A DNA stretch of 64,000 bases from Acetobacteraceae bacterium (GCA_027482245.1 JAIXWG010000045.1:62001-126000), one strand, 5' to 3'; shown: positions 8,570 through 17,558, numbered from the stretch's first letter. The notes: generated by a model not told the origin, from the sequence alone. Numbers and translations are program-made.

Positions 8570-9658
8570 ATGCAGAGGCACCTGATGCTGGTTGGCGGCG
8601 GCCATGCGCATGTGGAGGTGCTGCGGCAATTCGCCGCCTCGCCGCTCACGGGATGGCGCATCACGCTGCTGACGCGGGAGGCGATGTCCCCCTATTCCGG
8701 CATGCTCCCCGGCGTCATCGCCGGTCTGTACCGGGCGGAGCAGGCGCTGATCGACATCCGCGCCCTGGCCGCGCGGGCCGGGGCGGAGGCGCTGATCGAC
8801 CGCGCCACCGGCATCGACCTGGAGGCGAAGCGGGTCCATCGCGCGGGCGGCGAATCCAGGCCCTTCGACCTGCTGTCGCTGGATACCGGCGCCACGCCTG
8901 ATACCGCCGGCGTGCCGGGCGCCGCCGCGCATGTCCTCGCCCTCAAGCCCATCGATGCGCTGCTGCCGCGGCTGCGGGCGCTGCTGGAATCGCCGCCCGC
9001 GCGCCTCGGCGTGGTCGGCGCCGGGGCGGCGGGGGTGGAGGTCGCGCTGGCGTTGCGCGCGCGCCTGCCGCAGTCCCGCGTGACGCTGGTGGCAGGCGTC
9101 GCCGGCGTGCTGGCGGGCTTTCCCGACCGCCTCCGCGCCCGCGCCACCGCCGCCCTGACGGAGCGCCGCATCGCGATCCACCAGGGGGAGGATGTGGCGG
9201 AGGTGGTGCGCGACGGCCTGGTCTTTCCCCGCGCCGCGCCGCTGGCGCTGGATGCCGTGCTCTGGGCCACCGGCGCCGCGGCCCCCGCCTGGCTGGGCGA
9301 GACCGGGCTGGCGCGGGACCGCGCGGGCTTCCTGCGCGTGGATGCCTGCCTGCAGGCGATTGGCCAGGATCGCATCTTCGCCGCCGGCGACTGCGCCGGC
9401 TTCGACCCGCAGCCCCTGCCCAAGGCCGGCGTCGTCGCCGTGCGCCAGGGCCCTGTGCTGGCGCGCAACCTGCGTGCGGCGGCCGAGGGTCGCGCGCTGC
9501 GCCCCTATCGCCCGCAATCCGACTGGCTGGTCCTGCTCTCGCTCGGCGACCGCCGCGCCATCGGCACGCGCAACGGGGTTGTGGTCGGCGGCCGCGCCGC
9601 CTGGTGGCTGAAGGACTGGATCGACCGCCGCTTCATGGCGCGATACCAGGGGGCATGA
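8570..9658 (+). CDS. FAD/NAD(P)-dependent oxidoreductase, SelD-associated type
   Basis: A 362-residue pyridine nucleotide-disulphide oxidoreductase-family protein. The FAD-binding LMLVGGGHAHVEVLRQF is at the extreme N-terminus. A second Rossmann motif GVVGAGAAGVEVALAL lies about residue 146, and an FAD-contacting AAGDCAGF segment near residue 270. This form matches the oxidoreductase often fused to or next to selenide-water dikinase (SelD), but no SelD domain or gene is in this window. I start at ATG 8570; a GTG at 8552 is also in frame. Its stop overlaps the start of the TVP38 gene, so the two are coupled. Confidence 0.75.
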   Translation: MQRHLMLVGGGHAHVEVLRQFAASPLTGWRITLLTREAMSPYSGMLPGVIAGLYRAEQALIDIRALAARAGAEALIDRATGIDLEAKRVHRAGGESRPFDLLSLDTGATPDTAGVPGAAAHVLALKPIDALLPRLRALLESPPARLGVVGAGAAGVEVALALRARLPQSRVTLVAGVAGVLAGFPDRLRARATAALTERRIAIHQGEDVAEVVRDGLVFPRAAPLALDAVLWATGAAAPAWLGETGLARDRAGFLRVDACLQAIGQDRIFAAGDCAGFDPQPLPKAGVVAVRQGPVLARNLRAAAEGRALRPYRPQSDWLVLLSLGDRRAIGTRNGVVVGGRAAWWLKDWIDRRFMARYQGA

Positions 9659-10350
9659 TGCGGTCGAAGAAGCTCTGGATCGGGTTGGGGCTGGTGGCGG
9701 CGCTGCTGGCGCTGCGCTTCACGGGCCTCGGCGAGTTGCTGTCGCTGGACACGCTGGCGCGGCATCGCGGCGCGCTGACGGGGTTCGTGAGCGCGAACTG
9801 GCTGCTGGCGGCGGGCGCCTTCGTGCTGGCCTATGCAGCGGCCGTGGCGCTGTCCGTGCCCGGCGCGGTGATCCTGACGCTGTCGGGCGGCTTCCTGTTC
9901 GGCGCGCTCGCCGGCACGGCGCTGACGGTGGTGGCGGCGACGATCGGCGCGACGCTCGTGTTCCTGCTGGCGCGGCGGATCTTCGGCGCGGATGCGCTGG
10001 ACCGCCTCGGCCCTGTTGCGCAGAGGCTGGCGGCGGGGCTGCGCCGCGATGCAGGGCCCTACCTGCTGGTGCTGCGGCTGGTGCCGCTGTTCCCGTTCTT
10101 CCTGGTCAACCTGGTGCCGGCCTTCGCGGGCGTCAGGCTGCCGATCTTCGTGGTGACGACGCTGATCGGCATCCTGCCCGCCACCGCCGTGTTCAGCCTG
10201 GCCGGCGCGGGGCTCGGCGCCGTGCTGGATGCGGGCGGCACGCTCGAGATCCGCAGCGTCCTGACGCCGCAGATCATCGGCGCGCTGTGCGGGTTAGCGG
10301 CGCTGTCGCTGGCCGCGATCCCGCTGAAGCGCCGCTTCGCGAAGGACTGA
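9655..10350 (+). CDS. TVP38/TMEM64 (DedA-like) membrane protein
   Basis: A 231-residue protein with about six hydrophobic segments and the VTT/SNARE-associated core: LTLSGGFLFGALAGTALTVVAATIG split across residues ~75-105, and LVPLFPFFLVNLVPAFAGV, a conserved Pro/Asn re-entrant loop. Members move or balance phospholipids or act in envelope homeostasis; the precise role is unknown. The ATG at 9655 overlaps the upstream TGA (ATGA) and has a CAGGGGG ribosome-binding site. It is frequently found next to flavin reductases, as here. Confidence 0.85.
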   Translation: MMRSKKLWIGLGLVAALLALRFTGLGELLSLDTLARHRGALTGFVSANWLLAAGAFVLAYAAAVALSVPGAVILTLSGGFLFGALAGTALTVVAATIGATLVFLLARRIFGADALDRLGPVAQRLAAGLRRDAGPYLLVLRLVPLFPFFLVNLVPAFAGVRLPIFVVTTLIGILPATAVFSLAGAGLGAVLDAGGTLEIRSVLTPQIIGALCGLAALSLAAIPLKRRFAKD

Positions 10351-10355
10351 CTGCT

Positions 10356-10394
10356 CCCTCCCCCGCGCTTGCGGGGGAGGGTTGGGGTGGGGGT
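10356..10394 (+). repeat. 39-bp GC-rich palindromic repeat, copy 2
   Basis: The same unit as at 1019-1057 and 24373-24411: an 11-bp perfect stem, GCTT loop, then GGGTTGGGGTGGGGGT. It begins 6 bp after the TVP38 stop codon, between two convergent genes, so it may end or stabilise both transcripts. There is no U-run, so it is not a classic terminator. Confidence 0.85.
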
Positions 10395-10410
10395 CGTCGA
10401 GCGCTCGCGG

Positions 10411-11139
10411 CTATCGGCTCAGCCGTATCGCCAGCGCCGGCGAGAGGCCGATGGTCTCCACCGGCGCATGAGCGGTGCCGGCCGCGATGGGCGCCGTGCC
10501 CATCGCCGCGAAGGCTGCGCGGATGCCCGTCTCGACCGAGCACAGCACCGGCACGGGCACCAGCGGCGCCAGCCGCGCGGCCAGCCCTGCGAGCCCCGCG
10601 CCCCCCAGCACCACCGCCTCCGCCCCATCCAGCGTCACGCAGTCCCGGCAGGTTTCGGCCAATGAAGCGACGGCCGAATCGGGATCGCGCGCGATGTCGC
10701 CACCGGTCGGCAGGATGCTGCGGACACCGGAGAGGCGATCGCCATAGCCGCGGCGTTGATGGAATTCCTCCAGCATCGGCTTCCAGGCGGCGCCGCCGCT
10801 GACGACGCCGAAGCGCCGCGCGATGCGGCAGGCTTCCTGCGCGGTGGCATCCGCCAGCCCCAGAACCGGCACGGTCGCCAGCTCACGCAGCGCATCGAGC
10901 GCGGGATCGCCGTAGCAGGCGATCAGCACGGCATCGGCATCCCGGCCATGCTCCGCGAAGGCGTCGAGGGTCGCGTGCTCCGCGATGGCAGCCGCCGCGC
11001 GGCTCGCGATGTAGCGGGCGCCGAAGCGGCCGGTGGCGCCGGTGATGGTCACGCCGGGCGGCGCCATCCCCCGCGCGATGGCGACGAGGCGATCCGTGAT
11101 GGCCTGGGTCGTATTGGCGTTGATCAGCAGCAGCTTCAT
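10411..11139 (-). CDS. Asp/Glu/hydantoin racemase-family protein
   Basis: A 242-residue member of the Asp/Glu racemase superfamily, hydantoin/allantoin-racemase branch. It opens LLLINANTTQAITDRLVAIA. The two catalytic cysteines are present: one in IACYGDPALDAL (about residue 74) and one in VPVLCSVETGIRAAF (about 200). It is the last gene of the catabolic operon, 34 bp after a PuuE-like gene. Allantoin racemase (HpxA) and PuuE allantoinase are a known pair, so a ureide racemase is a good guess. A decarboxylase-type activity, also known in this superfamily, is an alternative. Confidence 0.75.
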   Translation of the reverse strand: MKLLLINANTTQAITDRLVAIARGMAPPGVTITGATGRFGARYIASRAAAAIAEHATLDAFAEHGRDADAVLIACYGDPALDALRELATVPVLGLADATAQEACRIARRFGVVSGGAAWKPMLEEFHQRRGYGDRLSGVRSILPTGGDIARDPDSAVASLAETCRDCVTLDGAEAVVLGGAGLAGLAARLAPLVPVPVLCSVETGIRAAFAAMGTAPIAAGTAHAPVETIGLSPALAIRLSR

Positions 11140-11173
11140 GGGGGCATTCCATCCTCCATCGCGCCGCGAAAAT

Positions 11174-12043
11174 CTAGGTCGGGTCGCCGCTGGCGAGGTA
11201 CCAGTCCATGATCTCCCGCCCCTGCATGAAGCAGACGCCCGGCATGGCTACCAAATCGTCCAGCATCGCCTCCAGCGCGCCGATGCGGTGCGGCACGCCG
11301 GTGATGTAGGGGTGGATGGCGAAGGACATCACCTTCGGCCCGGGCTCTGCCAGCAGCCGCGCCGCCGCCAGCCGCGCGCGACGGGGCAGTTCCTGCTCGT
11401 CATGGTGCTGGATCATGGCGATGGGGATGTCGTTCAGTTCGACCGAATAGGGCATGGTCAGCACCTCCCCGGCCGTCGTCCGGAGCCGCGCGGGCAGGTC
11501 GTCCACGACGAAATCGGCGATGTAGCGGATGCCGGCCTCCGCCAGCAGGTCGGGTGTCTCCAGCGTCTCCGTCAGCCCCGGGCCGAGCCAGCCGACCGGT
11601 GGCGCGCCCGTGAAGCGCGTGATGGCCTCGACGGTCCGCGCGATCATCGCGCGCTGGTCGGGCTCCCTGTGCGTCGGCACCTGCACGAAGCCGTGCCCCA
11701 TGAATTCCCAGCCGGCATCGTGGGCAGCCTGCGCAACCCGGGGATATTCGTGGCAGACATTGCCGTTGATCGAGAGCGTCGGCCGGATGCCGCGCTTCGC
11801 GAAGGCGTCGAGGAAGCGCCAGAAACCAACGCGCATCCCGTATTCATGCCAGGCCCAGTTGGCGACGTCCGGCAGCAGGGCCGCGCCGGTCGGCGGGCTT
11901 AGCACCTGGCGCGGCATGGGGTTGTCGATCAGCCAGTGCTCGACATTGACGACCGGCCAGATGGCGAGTTCCGCGCCGCCCGGCAGCGCGGTCTTCGGCC
12001 GGTCCTGGGGTGCGGCGTAGCGGAGGCGTTGTTCGGGTCGCAT
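11174..12043 (-). CDS. Polysaccharide-deacetylase-fold hydrolase, PuuE (allantoinase)-like
   Basis: A 289-residue CE4/NodB-fold protein. Residues 100-130 read RPTLSINGNVCHEYP then WEFMGHGFVQ, and residues ~180-205 carry DFVVDDLPARL and LTMPYSVELND, which resemble the DDLPY and PYTLDxND segments of PuuE-type metal-independent allantoinases. These act on C-N bonds of cyclic or linear ureides rather than on sugars. It lies 2 bp downstream of the ring-opening amidohydrolase, in the position where triazine pathways have a biuret or carboxybiuret hydrolase. Function on the product of that enzyme is inference. Confidence 0.75.
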   Translation of the reverse strand: MRPEQRLRYAAPQDRPKTALPGGAELAIWPVVNVEHWLIDNPMPRQVLSPPTGAALLPDVANWAWHEYGMRVGFWRFLDAFAKRGIRPTLSINGNVCHEYPRVAQAAHDAGWEFMGHGFVQVPTHREPDQRAMIARTVEAITRFTGAPPVGWLGPGLTETLETPDLLAEAGIRYIADFVVDDLPARLRTTAGEVLTMPYSVELNDIPIAMIQHHDEQELPRRARLAAARLLAEPGPKVMSFAIHPYITGVPHRIGALEAMLDDLVAMPGVCFMQGREIMDWYLASGDPT

Positions 12044-12045
12044 GC

Positions 12046-13146
12046 TCAGGATTCCACGATCACGGCCACGGGCCCGCCGCCATCCGGGCCCTGGTGTTCG
12101 GCGCCGCCGCTGATGAAGAGGTCGGTGCGCCCCGTCGCCGCCGCCGCCACGCCGCCGACCAGCGCGCGGGCATGGCGCGTGGCGTTGATGTCGCTGTCGT
12201 CGTTCATGATGTGGCGGTTGCCCCGGATGCGCCCGCTGGCCGAGGGCTCCGCCTTGGCGAGCAGCGCCGCGAGCCGCCCGCGCTGCGTGTCCGTCAGTTG
12301 CCCCGGCGCCGCCAGCCCGGCGGCAGCCAGCGCGCGCTGGATGGCGGGGAAATCGATGCCGTCCTGCATCACGTCATGCGCGATCCGCAGCCCGCCCGCC
12401 CAGGACCCGCTGTTGCCGAGCACGACGATCTCGTTCCGCGTCAGCTCCACCCCCGCCGAGGCGCTGGCCACGCCGGACCACAGGGACAGGTCCTCCCCGA
12501 TCACGCCATTGGACAACGCATCGGCCGGCACCTCACCCAGCGCCAGCGCGACGCCGAGTGCCGAGGCCCCGCGCGACAGGCCCATGGAGCGGTAGGTATC
12601 ATGCGTCGCGACGGTGGCGCCACGCGCCTCGGCCTCCGCGATGCGTTCGCTGGTCAACAGGGGGCACTTCACCTGGACGTAGTGGACGTCGGCGACCGAG
12701 GAAATGCCGGCATCCGCCATGGCGGCGCGGACGGCGTCGGCCGTCGCCTCCACCTGCGCCATCCGGCCCAGCTCCTCCGGCCGGAATTCCGGCGTGAAAC
12801 CCGTGCCGATGGCCAGCGCGCCGGTCGGCGCCACATCCGATTCTGTCACGGCGAACAGGATGAAGTGGGGCGCGAGGCCGCCCTCCGTCCCGCCCGACAT
12901 CACCATCGCCACGCGCTCCGCCACGACGGCCGGCGTGGTGCCGAGATGCGCCGCCAGCATCGTCGCCAGCGCCGACACGGCATAGGCACGGGTGAAATCG
13001 TTGACGCAGCCATTGCCCTCGGTCTTGCCGAGGATGGCGACAATGCTGGCGGGGTCGAGCGTGCCGGCGCTGAACAGCGCCTCGATCCCCGCCATGTCGG
13101 CGGGGTGGCGCATCGGAACCCGATGCACCGAAGCGATGCGCGTCAT
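12046..13146 (-). CDS. atzD: Ring-opening amidohydrolase (cyanuric acid hydrolase/barbiturase family)
   Basis: A 366-residue protein of the AtzD/TrzD/barbiturase family, which hydrolyses the ring of cyanuric acid or barbiturate. The three-fold repeated Lys/Ser centre is visible: GKTEGNGCVNDFTR (Lys41), VMSGGTEGG (Ser84), VQVKCPLL (about 155-162), SASAGVEL, LLAKAEPS and the C-terminal SGGAEHQGPDGGG. Length is normal for the family. I start at ATG 13146, which overlaps the ABC ATPase stop (ATGA); the longer frame reads through that gene. The neighbouring allophanate hydrolase favours cyanuric acid; barbiturate cannot be excluded. Confidence 0.88.
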   Translation of the reverse strand: MTRIASVHRVPMRHPADMAGIEALFSAGTLDPASIVAILGKTEGNGCVNDFTRAYAVSALATMLAAHLGTTPAVVAERVAMVMSGGTEGGLAPHFILFAVTESDVAPTGALAIGTGFTPEFRPEELGRMAQVEATADAVRAAMADAGISSVADVHYVQVKCPLLTSERIAEAEARGATVATHDTYRSMGLSRGASALGVALALGEVPADALSNGVIGEDLSLWSGVASASAGVELTRNEIVVLGNSGSWAGGLRIAHDVMQDGIDFPAIQRALAAAGLAAPGQLTDTQRGRLAALLAKAEPSASGRIRGNRHIMNDDSDINATRHARALVGGVAAAATGRTDLFISGGAEHQGPDGGGPVAVIVES

Positions 13147-13916
13147 GCCGCTTTCTTTGCGTGGTGGCTGTGCAGCCGGGCGCCCAATTCGCGGCGCACC
13201 TCGTTGAACTCTGGCGAGGAGACGTCGCGCGGCCGCGGCAGCTCGATCCGATGCTCGCTCGCGATCCGCCCCGGCCCCGGCTCCATCACGACGACCCGAT
13301 CCGCGAGGAAGATCGCCTCCTCGATCGAATGGGTCACGAACAGCACCGTCAGCCCCGTGCGCTGCCACAGATCCAGCAGCTCGTCCTGCAGCCGCTCCCG
13401 CGTCATCGCATCCAGCGCGCCGAAGGGCTCGTCCATCAGCACCACCTCGGCGTCATTCGCCAGGACGCGGGCGATGGCGACGCGCTGCTTCATGCCGCCG
13501 GAGAGCTGGTGGGGATGCGCATCCGCGAAGCGCGTCAGGCCGACCAGGTTCACGAAACGCTCGACCGTCTCCGCAACCTCGCTCTTCGGCCGCCCGCGCG
13601 ACTTCGGCCCGAAGCCGATGTTTTCGCGAACTGTCAGCCACGGGAAGAGACCGTAGTCCTGGAAGACCATGCCGCGATCGGGCGCCGGCCCGGCGATGGG
13701 CTTGTCCCACATCAGCGCATCGCCGGCGGTCGGCTGCTCGAACCCCGCGACGATGCGCAGCAGCGTCGACTTCCCACAGCCGGAGGCGCCGATCAGGCAG
13801 ACGAACTCGCCCTTCTTCACGGTCAGGTTGGCGTCGCGCAGCGCCTCGATCCGCGTGTCGCCCAGCGTGTAGGTCTTGCCGACATGCTTGATGTCGAGGA
13901 TGGGGATCTCAGCCAC
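13143..13916 (-). CDS. ABC transporter ATPase, nitrate/sulfonate/taurine type
   Basis: A 257-residue ATP-binding subunit with Walker A GASGCGKST (about residues 43-51), Q-loop VFQDYGLFPW, signature LSGGMKQR, Walker B VVLMDEPFGALD and switch VTHSIEEA. This sequence style is the SsuB/TauB/NrtD group. It overlaps the permease gene by 8 bp and the ring-opening hydrolase by 4 bp. It should power uptake of the compound that the operon degrades. Confidence 0.93.
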   Translation of the reverse strand: MAEIPILDIKHVGKTYTLGDTRIEALRDANLTVKKGEFVCLIGASGCGKSTLLRIVAGFEQPTAGDALMWDKPIAGPAPDRGMVFQDYGLFPWLTVRENIGFGPKSRGRPKSEVAETVERFVNLVGLTRFADAHPHQLSGGMKQRVAIARVLANDAEVVLMDEPFGALDAMTRERLQDELLDLWQRTGLTVLFVTHSIEEAIFLADRVVVMEPGPGRIASEHRIELPRPRDVSSPEFNEVRRELGARLHSHHAKKAA

Positions 13917-14757
13917 GGTGCATGGGGCTCCAGCGCAGGGCGCGGTTCATCAGCATGACGACGACGCGGTCGCTGACGAAGCCGGCGATGCCGATGACGA
14001 TCATGCCGCAGATGACAAGCTCTGTGCGGCTCAGCGTGCGGCCATCCATGATGACGGCCCCCAGGCCCTGCGGCACGCCCGTCATCTCGCCAACGACGAT
14101 CACGAACCAGGCGAGGCCGAGGCCGAGCCGCAGCCCCGTGAAGATGGAGGGGAGTGCCGCGGGCAGCACGACGCGGAAGAACTGCGCATTGCCGCGGCAG
14201 CCCAGCATCGAGGCGGCCTCGAACAGCCGCGGCTCGACATTCTTCACGCCGAAGACGGTGTTGAGCAGGATCGGGTAGAAGGCGCCGAGGAAGACCAGGA
14301 AGAAGGCGGATTTCGGCCCGAGCCCGAACAGGATCATCGACAGCGGCAGCCAGGCCGTGACCGGGATCGGCCGCATCAGCTGGAGAAAGGGGTCGAGCAG
14401 TTGCCGCACCAGCGCGATGCGCCCGATCAGCAGCCCCAATGGCACCGCGACAGCGGCCGCCAGCAGGAAGCCGCCATAGACGCGGGACGCGCTGGCCAGC
14501 AGGTGCAGGTGCAGCGTGGCGGAGAAGGCATCGTCCCAGATGCCGCCCACCGCAAAATCGACCATATACTCGGCGACGTCGGCGGGGGACGGGATCAGCC
14601 GCGTCATCCCCGCCTTCACCGCCAGATGCCAGCCCAGCAGCAGCAGCAGCGGCACCACCAGCGACAGCGCGATGGGGCCGAGGCGGCGACCCAGGCGCTG
14701 CGCCGCGCTGCTGGCGGGTGGCGCAACCGTCGCCACCGGGATCGTCGCCTCGGACAT
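13909..14757 (-). CDS. ABC transporter permease, nitrate/sulfonate/taurine type
   Basis: A 282-residue inner-membrane permease of the SsuC/TauC group. A first hydrophobic helix is at residues ~28-48, with five more across 90-265. The EAA loop is ASMLGCRGNAQFFRVVLPAALPSI (split, about 168-190), followed by the family's GLRLGLGLAWFVIVVGEM. It lies 13 bp after the binding-protein gene and overlaps the ATPase gene. It is part of the importer for the cyclic-ureide operon. Confidence 0.92.
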   Translation of the reverse strand: MSEATIPVATVAPPASSAAQRLGRRLGPIALSLVVPLLLLLGWHLAVKAGMTRLIPSPADVAEYMVDFAVGGIWDDAFSATLHLHLLASASRVYGGFLLAAAVAVPLGLLIGRIALVRQLLDPFLQLMRPIPVTAWLPLSMILFGLGPKSAFFLVFLGAFYPILLNTVFGVKNVEPRLFEAASMLGCRGNAQFFRVVLPAALPSIFTGLRLGLGLAWFVIVVGEMTGVPQGLGAVIMDGRTLSRTELVICGMIVIGIAGFVSDRVVVMLMNRALRWSPMHRG

Positions 14758-14770
14758 CGCCCGAAACCCC

Positions 14771-15721
14771 TTACGACGTCGCGATTTCGTTGGAGAAGCG
14801 CGGGTTCAGGAAGGTGTTGAAGTTCGGCAGCTGGCGGATCTGCCGCATCTCCAGCATCTGCTGCGCATAGGCGCGCGCCTGGCCGAGCACCGTGTCGTCC
14901 AGCTTCCAGATGTATTCGACATTCTCCGCCGCCAGCGCCTGCTCCACCGCCGCGCGCGGCGCGCCGAGGATGCGCACCGTCGCGTCCGCGACCTCCCGCG
15001 GGTTGGCCATCATGTACTCGCTGGCGCGGCGATGGATGCCGAGCATGGTGCGGACCAGCGCGGGATCCTGCGCGATCTGCTGTTCGCTGGTCGCGAAGAT
15101 CATGTTCAGCCCGCCCATGGCGGTGCCGTAGGGATATTCGACCAGCTGCCCGACGCCCGACGAGATCGAAAGGCCCGGCCCCGGCTCCGCGCCCACATAG
15201 GCGTCGATGTCGCCGCGCGACAGCATGGCGTGCATCTCGCCGAAGGGCACGCGCACGCTGGTGATGTCCCGCACCGTCATGCCGGTCTGGCGCAGGCGCT
15301 CCAGGATGAAGACCTCCTGCGTCGAGCCTGGCCAGATGCCGACTCGCTTGCCGCGAAGGTCGGCGATGGTGCGGATCGGCGTGCCGGCCTTGGCAATGAC
15401 GCCCATGCCCTTGTTGCAGAAGGCGCCGACGACGACGACGGGCTCACCCGCCGCGCCGCCCAGCAGCGCCGCCGCGATGCCGAAGCCGCCGAAATTCACG
15501 GAGTTCGTCACGACCGCGTTCTTGCCATCGGTCGGGCTGTCGAAGGTCGTGATCTCGATCTTCAAATTCGCCGGCGCGAAGCGCTCATAGAAATGCGGCG
15601 TCATGGAGTGGATGAGGCGGAGCGACCCCATCTTCACGGTGCGCTGCGCCTGCGCATTCGCGATGTGCGGCGCAGCGACCAGCGCGGTGGCCCCGGCGAG
15701 GATATGGCGGCGACGGATCAT
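14771..15721 (-). CDS. ABC transporter substrate-binding protein, NMT1/SsuA-like
   Basis: A 316-residue periplasmic protein with the twin-arginine-like signal MIRRRHILAGATALVAAP and a mature part starting about QAQRTVKMGSL. The FDSPTDGKNAVVTNSVNFG and GAFCNKGMGVIAK segments are typical of SsuA/TauA/ThiY-type receptors. I choose ATG 15721 over an in-frame start at 15775, because GGGAGA precedes 15721 at the right distance and the signal peptide then begins properly. It follows the allophanate hydrolase C-terminal gene by 17 bp. The ligand is predicted to be the operon's cyclic substrate. Confidence 0.88.
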   Translation of the reverse strand: MIRRRHILAGATALVAAPHIANAQAQRTVKMGSLRLIHSMTPHFYERFAPANLKIEITTFDSPTDGKNAVVTNSVNFGGFGIAAALLGGAAGEPVVVVGAFCNKGMGVIAKAGTPIRTIADLRGKRVGIWPGSTQEVFILERLRQTGMTVRDITSVRVPFGEMHAMLSRGDIDAYVGAEPGPGLSISSGVGQLVEYPYGTAMGGLNMIFATSEQQIAQDPALVRTMLGIHRRASEYMMANPREVADATVRILGAPRAAVEQALAAENVEYIWKLDDTVLGQARAYAQQMLEMRQIRQLPNFNTFLNPRFSNEIATS

Positions 15722-15738
15722 TCGTTGGTTCTCCCTGC

Positions 15739-16128
15739 TTAGGTTGTGGCGAGGCTGGCGATGAAGGCGCGCCATCCCCCGAATTCGGAAATCTCGGTGG
15801 CGCCGGTCAGCCCCTCGGGCTCCACCAGGAAGCCCTTGGGCGTCGTGCCATCGGCCAGGCGCAGCGTGCCGATGCAGAGCGGCGCGGGCACGCCGGCGAC
15901 GAAGCGGCCGAAGCCGTCCTCCGGCAGCGCCCAGACCTCGGTCTGGATGGCGTGGCCCTCCGCCACGCGCAGCAGGCCCGGCCGCTTCGGCGGTCCGCCG
16001 GCCAGCGCGAAAAGCCGGTAGCAGGGCTGCGTCAGCACGGCGCGGCGCAGCGCCGCACCCTCCCGCAGCAATTCCGGGTTCAGCACCATGCCGGAGAGAT
16101 GCGCGCCGACGACGGCGATCTCGATCAT
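15739..16128 (-). CDS. Allophanate hydrolase C-terminal domain, encoded as a separate gene
   Basis: A 129-residue protein matching the C-terminal domain of AtzF/allophanate hydrolase. It begins [19 protein letters not shown], has VEVW-like [19 protein letters not shown] and [14 protein letters not shown] in the middle, and ends [12 protein letters not shown]. In known enzymes this domain is fused to the amidase and converts or positions the N-carboxy intermediate. Here it has its own ATG, overlapping the amidase stop by ATGA. The two products probably assemble. I discard an upstream in-frame start at 16173, inside the amidase gene. Confidence 0.85.
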   Translation of the reverse strand: MIEIAVVGAHLSGMVLNPELLREGAALRRAVLTQPCYRLFALAGGPPKRPGLLRVAEGHAIQTEVWALPEDGFGRFVAGVPAPLCIGTLRLADGTTPKGFLVEPEGLTGATEISEFGGWRAFIASLATT

Positions 16129-17453
16129 GCCGCGAAGCCCTCCATCAGCGTGGCGCCCGTCGCCGCCAGGCACGCGTCGCTCGCCCGCGGGCCGATCAGC
16201 GTGACGCCGAAGGGCAGCCCGTCCGGCCGAAGCGGCGCCGGAACGGCGATTGCCGCCAAGTCCAGCAGGTTCACGAAATTGGTGTAGGTGCCGAGCCGGG
16301 CGTTGGGCCCGATCGGGTCGGCCTCCAGCTCCGCCAGCGTCGGGAAGTTGGGCGCGGTCGGCACCAGCAGCGCCTCGATCCCGTCCCAGGCCGGGCGGGT
16401 CGCGAGCCGCAGTTCGGCCAGGCGGTGCAGGCCGCGGAAGGCATCGGTGGCGCTGAAGCGCGCGGCGCCGGCGATGATCCGGCGCGTGACGGGGTGCATG
16501 GCCTCCGCGGGCACCAGCGCGCCGAAGGCGGCATCGCGCTCAGCCACGAAGGCGCCCTCATAGAGCAGGCGCGCCGTCTCCAGGAACGGCGTCAGGTCGC
16601 GCTCCACCAGCGTGACGCCGGCGGGCAGCCGCGCCAGCGCCGCCTCCCAGGCCGCGCGCTGCTCGGGACCATCGAGGTGCAGGTCCTGCGCGCGGGGAAT
16701 GCCGAGGCGCGTGAGCGCCGCGCCCGGCGTGCCGAGTTCGATCGGCCGCGACCAGGGATCGAGGTCATCCGCGCCGGCCATCACGCCGTAGCAGGCCCAG
16801 GCATCCGCGACGCTGCCGGCGAAGACGGAGATGCAGTCGAGGCTCGGGCAGGCCGGCACGACGCCGCGGGACGGGATGGCCCCCACGCTCGGCTTCAGCC
16901 CGACCAGCCCGTTCAGCGCCGCCGGCACGCGGCCTGACCCGGCGGTATCCGTCCCCAGCGACAGCAGCGCCAACCCCTGCGCCACCGCGACGGCGGAGCC
17001 GCTGGATGACCCGCCCGGCACGCGGTCCGGCGCGCAGGCATTGCGCGGGATGGGGTGCGGGGTGCGGACGCCGACCAGCCCCGTCGCGAACTGGTCGAGG
17101 TTGGTCTTGCCCGTGATGATCGCGCCCGCCGCCAGCAGCCGCGCCACCGCCGGCGCCGATTCGGCCGGGGTGTAGGCATGGGCCGGGCAGGCCGCCGTGG
17201 TCGGCATCCCCGCCACGTCGATATTGTCCTTCACCGCGACGGGCACGCCCCAGAGGGGGAAGCGCGTGGGATCGAAGGGCGGCAGCGCCGCGATCGCCGA
17301 CGCCATCGCGGGCTCCGAAGGCCGGTGCAGGTAGATGCCGGGATCGCCGATCGCGTCGTGCCGCGCCGCCAGCGCCGCCATCAGCGCGGCAGGCGTCAGC
17401 CCGCCGGCATAGGCGGCGTGCAGGTCGGCGATGCTTCGGGGCAGCTTGGTCAT
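16125..17453 (-). CDS. atzF: Allophanate hydrolase, amidase subunit (split AtzF)
   Basis: A 442-residue amidase-signature enzyme that hydrolyses allophanate to two ammonia and two CO2. The catalytic triad is Lys75 ([11 protein letters not shown]), cis-Ser149 (GGSSSGSAV) and Ser173 (TDTAGSGR). The [18 protein letters not shown] and LDCISVF segments and the [15 protein letters not shown] stretch near residue 395 are those of AtzF/DUR1,2-type allophanate hydrolases. Known AtzF is about 605 residues with a C-terminal domain; here that domain is the next gene. It is the first gene of the operon, 138 bp downstream of a GntR regulator gene. Confidence 0.9.
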   Translation of the reverse strand: MTKLPRSIADLHAAYAGGLTPAALMAALAARHDAIGDPGIYLHRPSEPAMASAIAALPPFDPTRFPLWGVPVAVKDNIDVAGMPTTAACPAHAYTPAESAPAVARLLAAGAIITGKTNLDQFATGLVGVRTPHPIPRNACAPDRVPGGSSSGSAVAVAQGLALLSLGTDTAGSGRVPAALNGLVGLKPSVGAIPSRGVVPACPSLDCISVFAGSVADAWACYGVMAGADDLDPWSRPIELGTPGAALTRLGIPRAQDLHLDGPEQRAAWEAALARLPAGVTLVERDLTPFLETARLLYEGAFVAERDAAFGALVPAEAMHPVTRRIIAGAARFSATDAFRGLHRLAELRLATRPAWDGIEALLVPTAPNFPTLAELEADPIGPNARLGTYTNFVNLLDLAAIAVPAPLRPDGLPFGVTLIGPRASDACLAATGATLMEGFAA

Positions 17454-17549
17454 CGGGCGAGGGTGCTCATCGCGCCCGGCTCAGCAAGTGGCGTGCCGAA
17501 GCCGGCGGTGACGGCGGATCAACGACTTGGCTCGCCGGACGCCGCCCCG

Positions 17550-17558
17550 TGTATGCAA
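17550..17558 (-). promoter_or_regulatory. Possible GntR (FCD) operator half-palindrome
   Basis: TTGCATACA (minus strand) lies between the GntR gene and the amidase gene and resembles the TNGTATACNA-type sites bound by FCD-subfamily GntR regulators. It is short and imperfect, so this is only a candidate for operon control. Confidence 0.25.

Noticed and set aside
5086-8664. A 1192-codon open frame on the minus strand opposite the RND pump
   Set aside because: The translation is His/Arg/Gly/Asp-rich with no domain, and it mirrors a well-supported RND gene. Long antisense frames are expected at this GC content and codon bias.
11174-12043. A cell-wall polysaccharide or chitin deacetylase
   Set aside because: The DDLPA and PYSVELND segments and the operon context fit PuuE-like ureide hydrolases better, and there is no signal peptide.
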